Shown here piece by piece: positions 40,837 through 51,585 of a stretch of DNA of 64,000 bases. Every line of letters begins with the position of its first letter. Position 1 is the stretch's first letter. A program made the position numbers and the translations under genes. This DNA comes from Strigamia acuminata (lineage: Eukaryota; Arthropoda; Chilopoda; Geophilomorpha; Linotaeniidae), in the NCBI GenBank assembly GCA_949358305.1, contig OX442322.1:7750001-7814000 (forward strand), read 5' to 3'. Under the pieces are notes generated by a model, which worked only from the letters and a program-made list of their open reading frames with translations, searched no databases and had not been told where the DNA came from.

Positions 40837-42584
40837 TGTTGCCAGCAAGCAGTGATTGCTGCAAGAACCGGCAACTCACGCACCTCGTAATAAACATTCG
40901 AGCGATCAAATCTTCGCACAGCACTTTTAACTACTCGACTCGATTGAAACCATTCTGACATCTGATAACGCATCTCATGTTTTCTGACTTGGCCCTCATT
41001 GTCCTCTCCATGTCGACCGAAACTCGAGAACCTGGCTTTTGCTCTAAACATGACTGTTGGCGGATATTCGGGCTCGAATATCAATATCGTCTTTCGCAAA
41101 TCAAAGATGGCGTAGATTCGAATCTCGCGCTCGTGTGCAAACGAAAAGAAACACTCGTTCTTATTTGCGAACGAAAATAAAACGATGTTTAATCGTTCAA
41201 ATCAAAACTATAACTGTTCTTACAATGTATAAACTCGTGCCACGGACTCTAATAACAATAAACGTCAACACGAGTACACTACTAATAAAATAAACAACAA
41301 TATATCAAAAACCCAATGTCTCAAAACGGCCTCCGTACAACAGAACAAAAACGGCCGTTGAGAGTTCAAATTACACCAAAAAACTTATCTTTAATATCGA
41401 AAATCGTGCATATAAATAACTCAAACACTAATGATTATTTAATACAGCGAAATAAATAGAAAGAAGGTGCAAACCCTTAAAAATCTAAAACCTCAATGAA
41501 CATTGAATGGAAATCTCGAAAACCCGAAAACTGCTACATTTCGCCACGAGACGTCGCCTAATCAATGTAAACGGAGACGTAATCTAATCAATCGCAATTC
41601 TCGCATCCCGGACTTGGTCACTGTTTTAATACGAATAAAGAATTCAAATAATGCATCCTCAACACTCCTTGTGCGCATTTAATAAATCTATTGCATAGCA
41701 CGGAATTAAATTCCCATCTCCCGCACCAAACCCAATGCTATTCGCGGGCGAGTTATAAAACCCGAACTCGACCGAAAAGATGCACGATGTCTCAAATCAC
41801 GTGACACCCGACTAAACGATTAAATCTTATCCGAAACACAAAACAACGAAGAAATAATCAGCTAATCAATTCGAAATCGTAATAAAATCATACAGTAAAA
41901 ACTTAATTCGAGCAAATCTTATTCTGAATCAAATTAACTCTCAACCGAAAACGAGGCTCGTTGTACCAACTGTCTTCTAATGGCGGATCTAGCCGATCAA
42001 CGCTCCTTGGTGACCAACGAAGCTTCGCCTCGGCCCAACGCCGAATCATCGGACTTTAATCCACGGTAAATTACAACTAAAACTATTTATTTAATCACTG
42101 GAGTGGTTTCTAAACTAATGGATTTAAATTTACAGGTACAAACAACATCTTCCCGGGTGCGCTACGAGTTTCGCCAGACCAAACCGCTCGATAAACTGCG
42201 ACGACTTCGCTTTTCGCTTTGAAACCCATCCTCGCCGTTATCGCCTTTAATTAGCGACCCAATGCCTGCCTGTACCGTGTCAGATAAGTCCTCGAAAACT
42301 ATTCAAACTAACCGGAACCGAAATTAAAAACCTTAACTTTTCCTTTGTAGATAAGTCCGATGCCCGAACTTAACACAAGATGGCGCGACACGCCCGAATC
42401 TCAAACTACTGGCGAAAATTCTACGACTTAAGATTCTGCTGCGATATATTCCGACCAATAAACAAAGATCCGAATAGCTTACGACAAAGGAAAAAACAAC
42501 ATGAATATTCCATCGATTCAGGTAAAAAAACTGAAGCTCTTTTTTCAACTTAACATTATTTCTGTTGCGTTTCTGCTCGCAACA
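40837..42584 (-). repeat. TR-D LTR 3 (1748 bp; 5' LTR of the array)
   Basis: Third copy, with one base difference from LTRs 1 and 2 that I noticed (near 41575). It ends GCTCGCAACA and is followed by ATAC, the right target-site duplication. Confidence 0.92.
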
Positions 42585-42669
42585 ATACGATCACTTGAGT
42601 TTTTAGAGGCGGGAAATTCAAATAGCCCCAACCCCATTCCTAGCTGTTTGGTGTTGACAGACCGCAACA
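42585..42669 (+). repeat. BEL-A 3' LTR, displaced last part, with ATAC duplication
   Basis: 42585-42588 is the second ATAC. 42589-42669 equals the last 81 bp of the BEL-A 5' LTR (4637-4717), ending GCAACA. It is followed by CTTT (42670-42673), the right target duplication of BEL-A. Confidence 0.95.
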
Positions 42670-43748
42670 CTTTCAGATTTCGGTTCACTCTTCGTTTTTG
42701 CACTAGTAGACTGCTTGGCGTCTTGAGTAGTTGCGCACGTGGTCATTGAACCTTTCACTTTCGTTTTCTCTACGTCCGATTTTTCATTCTTGTCTTTTTT
42801 CGATTTTTCCGAGACGTTTTCAGTTCGTTCGGCCATCGCAACTTCATTCACAAAGAAATTGAGCAACGTAACAATGTTCTTATTTTGAATTCCGTGAACT
42901 TGGTAAAATCTTAATGCCATTGAAGTTGGAAACTTGCTAATTATGTCGGGCAATAAGAAAGCTCCGGAAGTCTGAATAGGAATTTTTAGTTGCTCGAGAA
43001 GTCTAATAGTCGCAGAAATCTTTGTCAAATTTGTTTTTATCGCTTTAGTTGGATATACACTTGAAACAGCTTTTAATTCTCGAATTGATTTTATTAACGC
43101 AGTTTGTTGGGCATCCTCATCACCAAAATGTCTTTCGAGTTCTTCTCTTGCAAGGTCGTAGGATTCCTCAATCAGGGGAAAAGTTGAGATGAGAATTGCC
43201 GCTTCTCCAGTACACATAGTTTGTAAATACTGGAGTTTTTCAATGTTACTCAGGTCTGGATCCTTGTGTACGGAGGTCTCGAAGTTGCTTTTGAATGTTC
43301 TATACTTCAAAATATCTCCGTCAAATTTTACGGAATCCAGTTTGGGCAGCTTCGAATTTTTTCTAAACGTTGCTGTCGCGTTCAAGGTTGTATTCTGGTT
43401 TGAGCTTGTCGACGTATTTAATCTTCCTCCCAAAGTTGGAAGTGATCGCTTTGAAATTTCGTATCTCGTGCGAAGAAGATCCACTCTTGCTTGCATAGTC
43501 TCAAGCTTGTCAATGCATTCTAGATAATAGCCGTGGTCCGAATATTCCTGTAGATCATTCAGAGCACCGACTATTCTCGTTTCTTTCGGGGTCGCAGTTT
43601 GCACCAGCGCTTCCAGTTCACCTGGATCTGCTGTCTTCTCCGATATAGACAACAAATGATTCATTGCAGTGACTTGCGACTCCCAACGTTGTTGTTGCAC
43701 TTCGATTTGATCCTCAGTTAGAAGATCTCTCATTGTAGGTTCCGCCAT
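42670..43748 (-). pseudogene. BEL-B1 Gag-Pol, N-terminal part (Gag), cut by BEL-A
   Basis: Minus-strand frame starting at 43748 with the same N-terminus as BEL-B2 (MAEPTMRDLL) and almost the same sequence. About 359 residues of Gag remain before the BEL-A insertion, ending just ahead of the first zinc finger. The apparent ORF continues to 42618 only by reading into BEL-A LTR sequence. The rest of the frame resumes at 3150 and runs left. One substitution noticed against BEL-B2 is His for Asp in the LERHFGDE segment. The coding sequence itself looks undamaged apart from the insertion. Confidence 0.92.
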
Positions 43749-44754
43749 TCTCTCTGTCCTCTCTCACAAAAAATTCGGCTGTGAAATTTGGAAAGAACAG
43801 ATAAAAACGGGCATGACAATTCAACTTTGTTTTAATTTTTAAGAGAATAAACCTTGTAATTTTATCCCCCAAAAATTTCTCAATTTTCACGGTTTTTGTT
43901 TTAACTTTAAAGAGAATAAACTTTTTTATTTTATCCCCCAAAAAGCACTCAATTTTCACGGTCCTTGGTGACACGTGAGAATTTTAGAATATCAAATGTT
44001 TGGCCAATCGAGGATGACCAAAAATTTGAGCGGTTTTTGTGTACGTAAATAAAACGTGACACAATTACCCTGCACAGTTTGAAAATAATTGACGGTTTGT
44101 TTTGCAACAAAGCACGCCAATAAACTCTTTTGAAAACAATTGACGGTTCGTTTTGCAACAAAACACGCCAATAACTCTTAACATTAAATTTTGACTCTAC
44201 TGACAGCTCATTCAACTTGAAACTAGTCAGTTCTGCTCGAAATAAATCTAATCTCCCCCGCTTATGGCGGTTATAATGGAGAACTAAACATGCAATGAAA
44301 AAACACTTCAAAATTTGGTATGAAAACACTTTTACTAAAATTTTCCCCAAAACTAGCAAATGAAACAACAAAAACACCAATGGAATACCCAAAACAATAC
44401 CCTCATGCAATAAAAATCCCCAAAATGAAAACACAGAACTCCAAAAACAAGAAAATGCAAATAATCCAGGGGCAAATCGTCTTCCCAGCGCAGCGCGTTG
44501 TGTATCCAAATATGGCGACCGGAAGATCCCGTTGCTTGCACACGATTGTTCAAATTCGACGCCGTACCTGTCCTCGTTGTGGCTGAAGTCACGTTGAACG
44601 TTGACACTACTTGTAGCAGACGACGAATCGCGAACGTAAATTATTCCGTTGATCGCACCAAACGCACGATCGGACGTTGCACTGACGTCACGACGAAAAC
44701 ACAGAAAGAATGCAACGGCTATCCTGGTCACGGCTACCAAAACTAGATATTCGA
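43749..44754 (-). other. BEL-B1 leader with leader ORF
   Basis: Mirror of the BEL-B2 leader, with the same altered primer site (near 44718-44740), the same 51-bp and 69-bp tandem repeats and the same leader ORF (43949-44956, 335 codons, starting in the LTR). That ORF differs from the BEL-B2 one by only a few residues. Confidence 0.8.
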
Positions 44755-46265
44755 TGTTGCGGTCGGTCAACACGAATATAGAAGAAATGGGCATTTGCGG
44801 TTTGAAATTCCCGCCACTAAGATTTGATGATCGTATAGCAAAGTACGTACATAAACCGTGCTGGAAACCACAATAATCACTCCCGAATCCATTGTTGCAT
44901 GAGGAGAAAGCAATCGAGAGCACTGTTGAAAGGTATCCGAGTGCTTGTTTATCCATAAGCCAGCGGGGAAAAGAGATTAACTACTCCCGACACATTGGAA
45001 AAGATGGCGGAAATAAAGTTAAACACGAGCTAAAATTCAACAACTTCTTTAATGAACGGTTAGATGAAAACTGAATAAAATACACGAATGTAATTGGCCC
45101 TCAAGGGAGCCGCACATGCGCAATACCGAAAATGGCACGCGCCAAGCCGATTAGCGGCGAAATACAGACACAAAATTCTCCGTTGTCATGGCAACGGAGG
45201 AAAACGAAATACAGGCAAAGTTGACAAATTGTGAAATTAGCACGGATTACAGTTTGTAATATATCAAAATGACCGCAAGAATGCAGTGAATAAAAAAGCT
45301 AATCATAACAATTCGATTCAATAAGTAAAACAATGAAAACGAAGCACAAAACAATGATCGTGTAGCAGACGATCGCGATAGCCAATCACAAACAAGTATG
45401 ATGACGAAACCGTAAGATTTGAATTTAAAATGGCTTTAAAACACAAAATAACATAAGAATTCAGGTTAAAAAACATCGTAAACAAATAGTAAAATCAATT
45501 CAATCAATATACATCGTAAACAAATTGAAATAAAAACGAATTACCGATAAATTCCAACATGGCGGCCTCGAACGTCATATTGGCGGTAAAACCAGTACAT
45601 TTGAAATTAGATACACAGAATGTTTATAAAAACCACAAAGGAATGTTAAATAAAATTAGGAAATGTTATTTCCTGCACAAAATCACACTATTTATTCAAC
45701 ACAACACTTTGAAATAGATCGTAAGCCGCACGAACCGAACATTATCGGCCGCGCCCATGCGGTGGCCGACAACGAACGTTCGCACTGACGAAACGAAAAC
45801 ACTTGGGCAATAATAAAGCACACCAGTCGAAAGAGCAGACAATAATTAGTAGAAAGCAATTGTGAATAGAATTCTTAACAACTCGGAAAGTATAGAACGA
45901 AACGTTAGAAGTTCTAACGAAACGAGACTAGTAATGGAAAAATGACGTCACGCGTGTAGCGTAACTGAACTGCACTTCGACGAATGTACCTAAAATTGCC
46001 GAAAATCATGAAAATGCATAAGAAAACAATGAGAAATGACACAAAGCTTTAAAAACACTTGAAATAACAGTAAATTAAAATGTAATATCAACACAAAAGA
46101 CACTAAAAATACTGAAAACACTAGAAAATGTTTTAATAAGATAAAACCTGAAAAGCAATAGATGAAAATATTAGGCAAAAACTCAATTACACTATGAATA
46201 TTTATTATGACATAAAACACAGTAATAAATGCAATTTCTAAAATATTTCCACGTTGTTTGCAACA
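44755..46265 (-). repeat. BEL-B1 5' LTR (1511 bp)
   Basis: Same length as the BEL-B2 LTRs. On the minus strand the Inr TCAGTT is at 45074-45069 and AGTTG at 45045-45041 (+28 to +32). It is oriented away from the BEL-B2 5' LTR at 49069, giving divergent promoters around the BEL-C1 fragment. Confidence 0.94.
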
Positions 46266-49068
46266 TTGCTACAATTGTCTGCAAAGCGGACATATGGCCA
46301 TTAGATGCCGATTGAAGACGTCTTGTAAGACGTGCGGTGGTCGACACCACTCCAGCATTTGCAGGAAGTCAATCGTTACGAGTCCAGGTGGGGCAGAGAA
46401 GTCGAAGGACGTTAGTGCTAACGTTTCTTTGGCGATCTCGTCAACGCTCCAATTGATGATTTTTACAGCGGAATTAAAAACGAAATCTGGTGGTTCGCAC
46501 ACGGTACGTGGGATGTTAGATCCTGGAAGTCACCGTTCTTATATTCTTAAGAGCGTAGCTGACCGGATACGGCTGAAGAGTTGTGGGTCAATAGAGGCCA
46601 CAGCCCAACGTCTCAATGAGGAGAACGCAGGGTCAACGTCTTATGACGTATATAAAGTCTTGCTTCAGTCTCGACACGGAGCCAAAGAGCTCAAGGTGAC
46701 AGCTTTAAGCGCAAAGAGTTTACCACATGTGTATGGTATAGCCAGCCCAGAAACGATTAGAAAGGTGAAAGATTTGGGGTTTGAGTTAGCTGAGGACTTA
46801 CCTTCAACTGCAAGCAATGTTGATATCTTGCTTGGCGTTGATGTCTGGTGGGAAATCTGCTTGGATGGACGCAAACGCCTGGATAGTCGACTGGGTTTGG
46901 TAAACACCATCTTTGGGTGGGTGTTATCAGGAGCAGCTGGGTCGACTGATGTCTTCTCAGAGAGCTCGCGCGACGTTTCTTGCTGCAACACCTGTGATAT
47001 TAAAACAGACCGAGACTTGGAGAAGCTATGGAGTTTAGAAGCCGTTGGTATTAGTGCCGGCGAGCGTGATTCCGATTTTATTAGAGATCGTTTCGAGAAA
47101 ACAAAGACAAGAAGAGAAGATGGTCGTTATGAAGTTTGCTTACCTTTCAATGAGCGAATTGGTTCGTTGGAATCCAATTGGGATTTGGCATTGAATCAGT
47201 TGTCGCACACGTTGAGAAGGATTGACAGCAGCAGTGACCACAAAGAACGCTACCACAAAGCCATGTGGGACTACGTGCACGAAGAGCACGCAGAAGTAGT
47301 ACCTCTTGCAGAAAGATACAAGAAGTCTGGCGTTTATGTTATTCCGCACCATCCAGTGATTAGGGAGGATAGAGATACAACGAAGTTTAGAGTAGTTTTT
47401 AACGCGTCGTCTTCAAAGAAAGGAGTTCCTTCTTTAAACGACTGCTTATACCCTGGTCCGAGCCTTAATCCGGACATTGTGCCAGTAATTGTTCGTTTCC
47501 GACTTTACTGTGTGGTTGCAATAGCGGACATTAAACAAGCCTTTCTTCAGGTATTGATTAAGTTAGAACATTGCGATTACTTAAGATTTTTGTGGGTTTC
47601 CGACGAATATTTTCAGAACGAATATTCATGGCAAAACTTATGGGACCATTTGGTTGTGTTACGGATGATAGTTGTGCCTTTCGGTGTCAACTCATCCCCG
47701 TTTTTGCTCTGCGCGGTTATTCGAGCGCAGGGGCGTCTATATTTAGTCCTTTTTCCGAAGGAAGCAGACGCCCTGGACAAGGAAATTTACATGGATGACC
47801 TGACGTCCGGCGACGATAACGCTGCAAAGACGACGCAACATTGCGTGAATTTACGAACTATTCTAGATGAGGGAAAATTGCCTCTTGTAAAGTGGGCCAC
47901 TTCAAGTGCTGAGGTTTTCAACGCGTTTAAGGAAGAAGATGTTATCATGTTTAGGATACCTGAAGGAGTTGAGATTACCAGAACAAGAAGGGGTATCTTA
48001 TCTTTGGTGGCATCGGTCTTCGATCCTCTCGGGTTGATCTCACCGGTCATCTTGCCGATGAAATTACTTTTGCAGTCCATGTGGGGGCGAGAGATCAAGT
48101 GGGACGATAGGATTTCGGACGAGAGTTCTGAGCGAGTTACCAAATGGTACACCGACTTGCAACGTCTTATTGACGCAAAGGTCAAGCGATGGATGGGAAC
48201 TTATTCGGGTCAATCATTAGATCTTGAAGTATATTGCGACGCAAGCCCGCAAGCGTATGGATGCGCAATTTATGTCCGCGCTGCGTCTGGAGATTGTCAG
48301 TTGCTTCTAAGCAAAGGACGCATTGCTCCGATGACAAAGTTATCCCTACCACGCCTAGAGCTGACCGCCACAGTAGTGGGCGTCCGTATGACAGAGTATT
48401 TGTTGAAGGATTTCCTGCCTACCTATCCCATTGGTAAAGTCAGTTACTTCTCTGACTCAATGGTAGCATTAGGCTGGATAAGATCCGTTAAAAACCGTTG
48501 GAAGCCCTATGTTTCCAATCGGGTTGCAGAAGTTTTAGAAAAGTCTAGTCCGGAACAGTGGACATACATTCCGACAGAGCGGAATCCAGCAGACGTTTTT
48601 ACGCGACCTTGCGACGCTAGAAGCCTAATGGCTAACCGTCTTTGGTGGGATGGACCTGGCCAACCAGAAGTTCTTCCTATCGATTTAGATACCGTCGTTT
48701 TTCCGTTTGAGGAAGAGAAAAAAGGGAAGGTTGTTACAGCTAGCATGCTGGGAAAAGCATTCACGATCAAATTTTTTGAACGCTTTAGCTCATTTAGTAA
48801 GCTTGTGAAAGTGTTTGCGCGCATGAGGCGCTGGCTACCTTTTTCTTCTTCGCGTGGGAGGGACCTCGAGTACCTCGAGATGGAGTTAGCCGAGGAAAAG
48901 GTTATTCGTTTAGCACAGGACGCGTACTTTCGAGACGAGATATTAGCCACAGAGCTTAAGGAGAAGGTCCACAAGGAGTCAATCCTGAAAAATTTCGACA
49001 TTTTTCTTGACGAAAAAGAGATTTTGAGACTTAGAAGTCGTTTAGGGAAGTCGACACTGTCTTTCGAC
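46266..49068 (+). pseudogene. BEL-C1 Gag-Pol, zinc finger to RNase H and beyond (defective)
   Basis: An open frame from the first Cys of a CCHC knuckle (CYNCLQSGHMAIRC) through CKTCGGRHH, protease DPGS (Asp at 46519-46521), reverse transcriptase with YMDD (47788-47799) and RNase H (Asp 48238-48240, Glu 48358-48360, Asp 48454-48456) to the pre-integrase region. The 5' part is cut off by BEL-B1, the 3' part by BEL-B2. Near 47936 about 26 residues present in BEL-A and BEL-B are missing in frame, including the MLGILW segment after the polymerase palm, so the polymerase is probably inactive. The open frame continues to 49308 only through BEL-B2 LTR. It is about as far from BEL-A/B as a separate family. 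Confidence 0.93.
49065..49068. other. Target-site duplication of BEL-B2 (CGAC), left copy
   Basis: CGAC lies before TGTTGC at 49069 and again at 58398-58401 after GCAACA. The two BEL-C1 parts then continue in the same reading frame. Confidence 0.94.
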
Positions 49069-50579
49069 TGTTGCAAGCAACGTGGAAATATTTTAGAAAT
49101 TGCATTTATTACTGTGTTTTATGTCATAATAAATATTCATAGTGTAGTGGAATTAATGCCTATTATTTTCATTTATTGCATTTCAGGTTTTATCTTATTA
49201 AAACATTTTCTAGTGTTTTCAGTATTTTTAGTGTCTTTTGTGTTGATATTACATTTTAATTTACTGTTATTTCAAGTGTTTTCAAAGCTTTGTGTCTTAT
49301 CTCATTGATTTCTTATGCATTTTCATGATTTACGGCATTTTTAAGTACATTCGTCGAAGTGCAGTTCAGTTACGCTACACGCGTGACGTCATTTTTCCAT
49401 TACTAGTCTCGTTTCGTTAGAACTTCTAACGCTTCGTTCTATACTTTCCGAGTTGTTAAGAATTCTATTTACAATTGCTTTATACTAATTAAAGTCTGCT
49501 CTTTCGACTGGTGTGCTTTATTATTGCCTAAGTGTTTTCGTTTCGTCAGTGCGAACGTTCGTTGTCGGCCACCGCATGGGCGCGGCCGATAATGTTCGGT
49601 TCGTGCGGCTTACGATCTATTTCAAAGTGTTGTGTTGAATAAATAGTGTGATTTTGTGCAGGAAATAACATTTCCTAATTTTATTTAACATTCCTATGTG
49701 GTTTTTATAAACATTCTGTGTATCTAATTTCAAATGTACTGGTTTTACCGCCAATATGACGTTCGAGGCCGCCATGTTGGAATTTATCGGTAATTCGTTT
49801 TTGTTTCAATTTGTTTGCGATGTATATTGATTGAATTGATTATATTATTCCATTACGATGTTTTTTAACCTGAATTCTTATGTTATTTTGTGTTTTAAAG
49901 CCATTTTAAATTCAAATCTTACGGTTTCGTCATCATACTTGTTTGTGATTGGCTATCGCGATCGTCTGCTACACGATCATTGTTTTGTGCTTCGTTTTCA
50001 TTGTTTTACTTATTGAATCGAATTGTTATGATTAGCTTTTTTATTCACTGCATTCTTGCGGTCATTTTGATATATTACAAACTGTAATCCGTGCTAATTT
50101 CACAATTTGTCAACTTTGCCTGTATTTCGTTTTCCTCCGTTGCCATGACAACGGAGAATTTTGTGTCTGTATTTCGCCGCTAATCGGCTTGGCGCGTGCC
50201 ATTTTCGGTATTGCGCATGTGCGGCTCCCTTGAGGGCCAATTACATTCGTGTATTTTATTCAGTTTTCATCTAACCGTTCATTAAAGAAGTTGTTGAATT
50301 TTAGCTCGTGTTTAACTTTATTTCCGCCATCTTTTCCAATGTGTCGGGAGTAGTTAATCTCTTTTCCCCGCTGGCTTATGGATAAACAAGCACTCGGATA
50401 CCTTTCAACAGTGCTCTCGTTTGCTTTCTCCTCATGCAACAATGGATTCGGGAGTGATTATTGTGGTTTCCAGCACGGTTTATGTACGTACTTTGCTATA
50501 CGATCATCAAATCTTAGTGGCGGGAATTTCAAACCGCAAATGCCCATTTCTTCTATATTCGTGTTGACCGACCGCAACA
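49069..50579 (+). repeat. BEL-B2 5' LTR (1511 bp)
   Basis: Starts TGTTGCAAGCAACG (a small terminal inverted repeat) and ends GCAACA. It holds YY1-type motifs GCCGCCATGTTGG (49768-49780) and CCGCCATCTT (50324-50333), an NRF-1-like site (50212-50224), Inr 50260-50265 and DPE-like 50289-50293. A stem TCGGCC/GGCCGA (49565-49570 with 49584-49589) corresponds to TCGGCT/AGCCGA in BEL-A. Confidence 0.95.
50212..50293 (+). promoter_or_regulatory. BEL-B2 core promoter: NRF-1-like site, Inr and DPE
   Basis: TGCGCATGTGCGG at 50212-50224, TCAGTT at 50260-50265 with A at 50262 as +1, and AGTTG at +28 to +32 (50289-50293). Same architecture as BEL-A although the surrounding LTR has diverged. Repeated in the 3' LTR with the Inr at 58078-58083. 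Confidence 0.65.
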
Positions 50580-51385
50580 TCGAATATCTAGTCTTGGTAG
50601 CCGTGACCAGGATAGCCGTTGCATTCTTTCTGTGTTTTCGTCGTGACGTCAGTGCAACGTCCGATCGTGCGTTTGGTGCGATCAACGGAATAATTTACGT
50701 TCGCGATTCGTCGTCTGCTACAAGTAGTGTCAACGTTCAACGTGACTTCAGCCACAACGAGGACAGGTACGGCGTCGAATTTGAACAATCGTGTGCAAGC
50801 AACGGGATCTTCCGGTCGCCATATTTGGATACACAACGCGCTGCGCTGGGAAGACGATTTGCCCCTGGATTATTTGCATTTTCTTGTTTTTGGAGTTCTG
50901 TGTTTTCATTTTGGGGATTTTTATTGCATGAGGGTATTGTTTTGGGTATTCCATTGGTGTTTTTGTTGTTTCATTTGCTAGTTTTGGGGAAAATTTTAGT
51001 AAAAGTGTTTTCATATCAAATTTTGAAGTGTTTTTTCATTGCATGTTTAGTTCTCCATTATAACCGCCATAAGCGGGGGAGATTAGATTTATTTCGAGTA
51101 GAACTGACTAGTTTCAAGTTGAATGAGCTGTCAGTAGAGTCAAAATTTAATGTTAGGAGTTATTGGCGTGTTTTGTTGCAAAACGAACCGTCAATTGTTT
51201 TCAAAAGAGTTTATTGGCGTGCTTTGTTGCAAAACAAACCGTCAATTATTTTCAAACTGTGCAGGGTAATTGTGTCACGTTTTATTTACGTACACAAAAA
51301 CCGCTCAAATTTTTGGTCATCCTCGATTGGCCAAACATTTGATATTCTAAAATTCTCACGTGTCACCAAGGACCGTGAAAATTGA
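50378..51385 (+). CDS. BEL-B2 leader ORF, unknown function
   Basis: A 335-codon ORF beginning in U5 of the LTR, passing through the LTR end and primer site, and ending 200 bp before Gag. No recognised domain. The central part has Phe/Leu/Val-rich stretches that could be membrane segments, and the C-terminal third contains a 17-residue tandem repeat (YWRVLLQNEPSIVFKRV and a close copy) encoded by a 51-bp duplication (51160-51261). BEL-A has a shorter in-frame relative. The duplication being a multiple of three agrees with coding but does not prove it. It could equally be a non-coding leader that happens to be open. Confidence 0.35.
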   Translation: MDKQALGYLSTVLSFAFSSCNNGFGSDYCGFQHGLCTYFAIRSSNLSGGNFKPQMPISSIFVLTDRNIEYLVLVAVTRIAVAFFLCFRRDVSATSDRAFGAINGIIYVRDSSSATSSVNVQRDFSHNEDRYGVEFEQSCASNGIFRSPYLDTQRAALGRRFAPGLFAFSCFWSSVFSFWGFLLHEGIVLGIPLVFLLFHLLVLGKILVKVFSYQILKCFFIACLVLHYNRHKRGRLDLFRVELTSFKLNELSVESKFNVRSYWRVLLQNEPSIVFKRVYWRALLQNKPSIIFKLCRVIVSRFIYVHKNRSNFWSSSIGQTFDILKFSRVTKDREN

Positions 51386-51585
51386 GTGCTTTTTGGGGGA
51401 TAAAATAAAAAAGTTTATTCTCTTTAAAGTTAAAACAAAAACCGTGAAAATTGAGAAATTTTTGGGGGATAAAATTACAAGGTTTATTCTCTTAAAAATT
51501 AAAACAAAGTTGAATTGTCATGCCCGTTTTTATCTGTTCTTTCCAAATTTCACAGCCGAATTTTTTGTGAGAGAGGACAGAGAGA
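50580..51585 (+). other. BEL-B2 leader with altered tRNA-His primer site
   Basis: The primer site (about 50595-50613) reads TGGTAGCCGTGACCAGGAT: the 18-nt tRNA-His complement with one extra A after TGGT. The match then stops, unlike the 38 nt of BEL-A. Two 69-bp tandem units (51372-51440, 51441-51509) each carry T5G5ATA4T (51390-51406, 51459-51475), present once in BEL-A. Confidence 0.75.

Larger units (their letters stand above)
12391..42584 (-). mobile_element. TR-D tandem array: LTR-internal-LTR-internal-LTR, two 14,223-bp units
   Basis: Three LTRs (12391-14138, 26614-28361, 40837-42584) alternate with two internal regions, each carrying a Copia-1 insertion at the same site. The offset is exactly 14,223 bp throughout. 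I noticed only single-base differences between units: one Arg/Cys change in Copia-1 Gag (near 20989 versus 35212) and one G/A in the third LTR (near 41575). Primer sites left of LTRs 2 and 3 put the element on the minus strand. The unit without Copia-1 is about 6.9 kb. No BEL or Copia polyprotein belongs to TR-D itself, so it looks non-autonomous (LARD-like). Unequal LTR-LTR recombination after one insertion is the simplest origin; an assembly error cannot be excluded. Confidence 0.88.
3151..42669 (+). mobile_element. BEL-A, complete BEL/Pao element split by the TR-D/Copia-1 array
   Basis: Element parts are the 5' LTR 3151-4717, leader 4718-5616, polyprotein 5617-10851, pyrimidine tract 10852-10904, and 3' LTR 10905-12390. 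The last 81 bases of the 3' LTR are displaced to 42589-42669 by a 30,194-bp insertion (12391-42584) flanked by ATAC. The outer termini are TGTTGC and GCAACA and the outer duplication is CTTT, inside the BEL-B1 gag. The two LTRs differ at about three positions that I noticed, so the insertion is young. It was probably autonomous before TR-D entered its 3' LTR. Confidence 0.95.
42670..46265 (-). mobile_element. BEL-B1, 5' half: LTR, leader and gag
   Basis: 5' LTR 46265 to 44755, leader 44754 to 43749, Gag from 43748. The other half is at 1-3150, across the BEL-A insertion. It entered BEL-C1 at its zinc-finger codons: BEL-C1 resumes at 46266. The other end and its duplication lie outside the window. 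Confidence 0.92.

Noticed and set aside
12391-42584. A CRISPR-like or satellite array
   Set aside because: The 14,223-bp periodicity comes from duplicated LTR elements, not short spaced repeats.
49069-49308. C-terminal extension of the BEL-C1 ORF to 49308
   Set aside because: From 49069 on it is BEL-B2 LTR read in frame by chance. The true coding sequence resumes at 58398.
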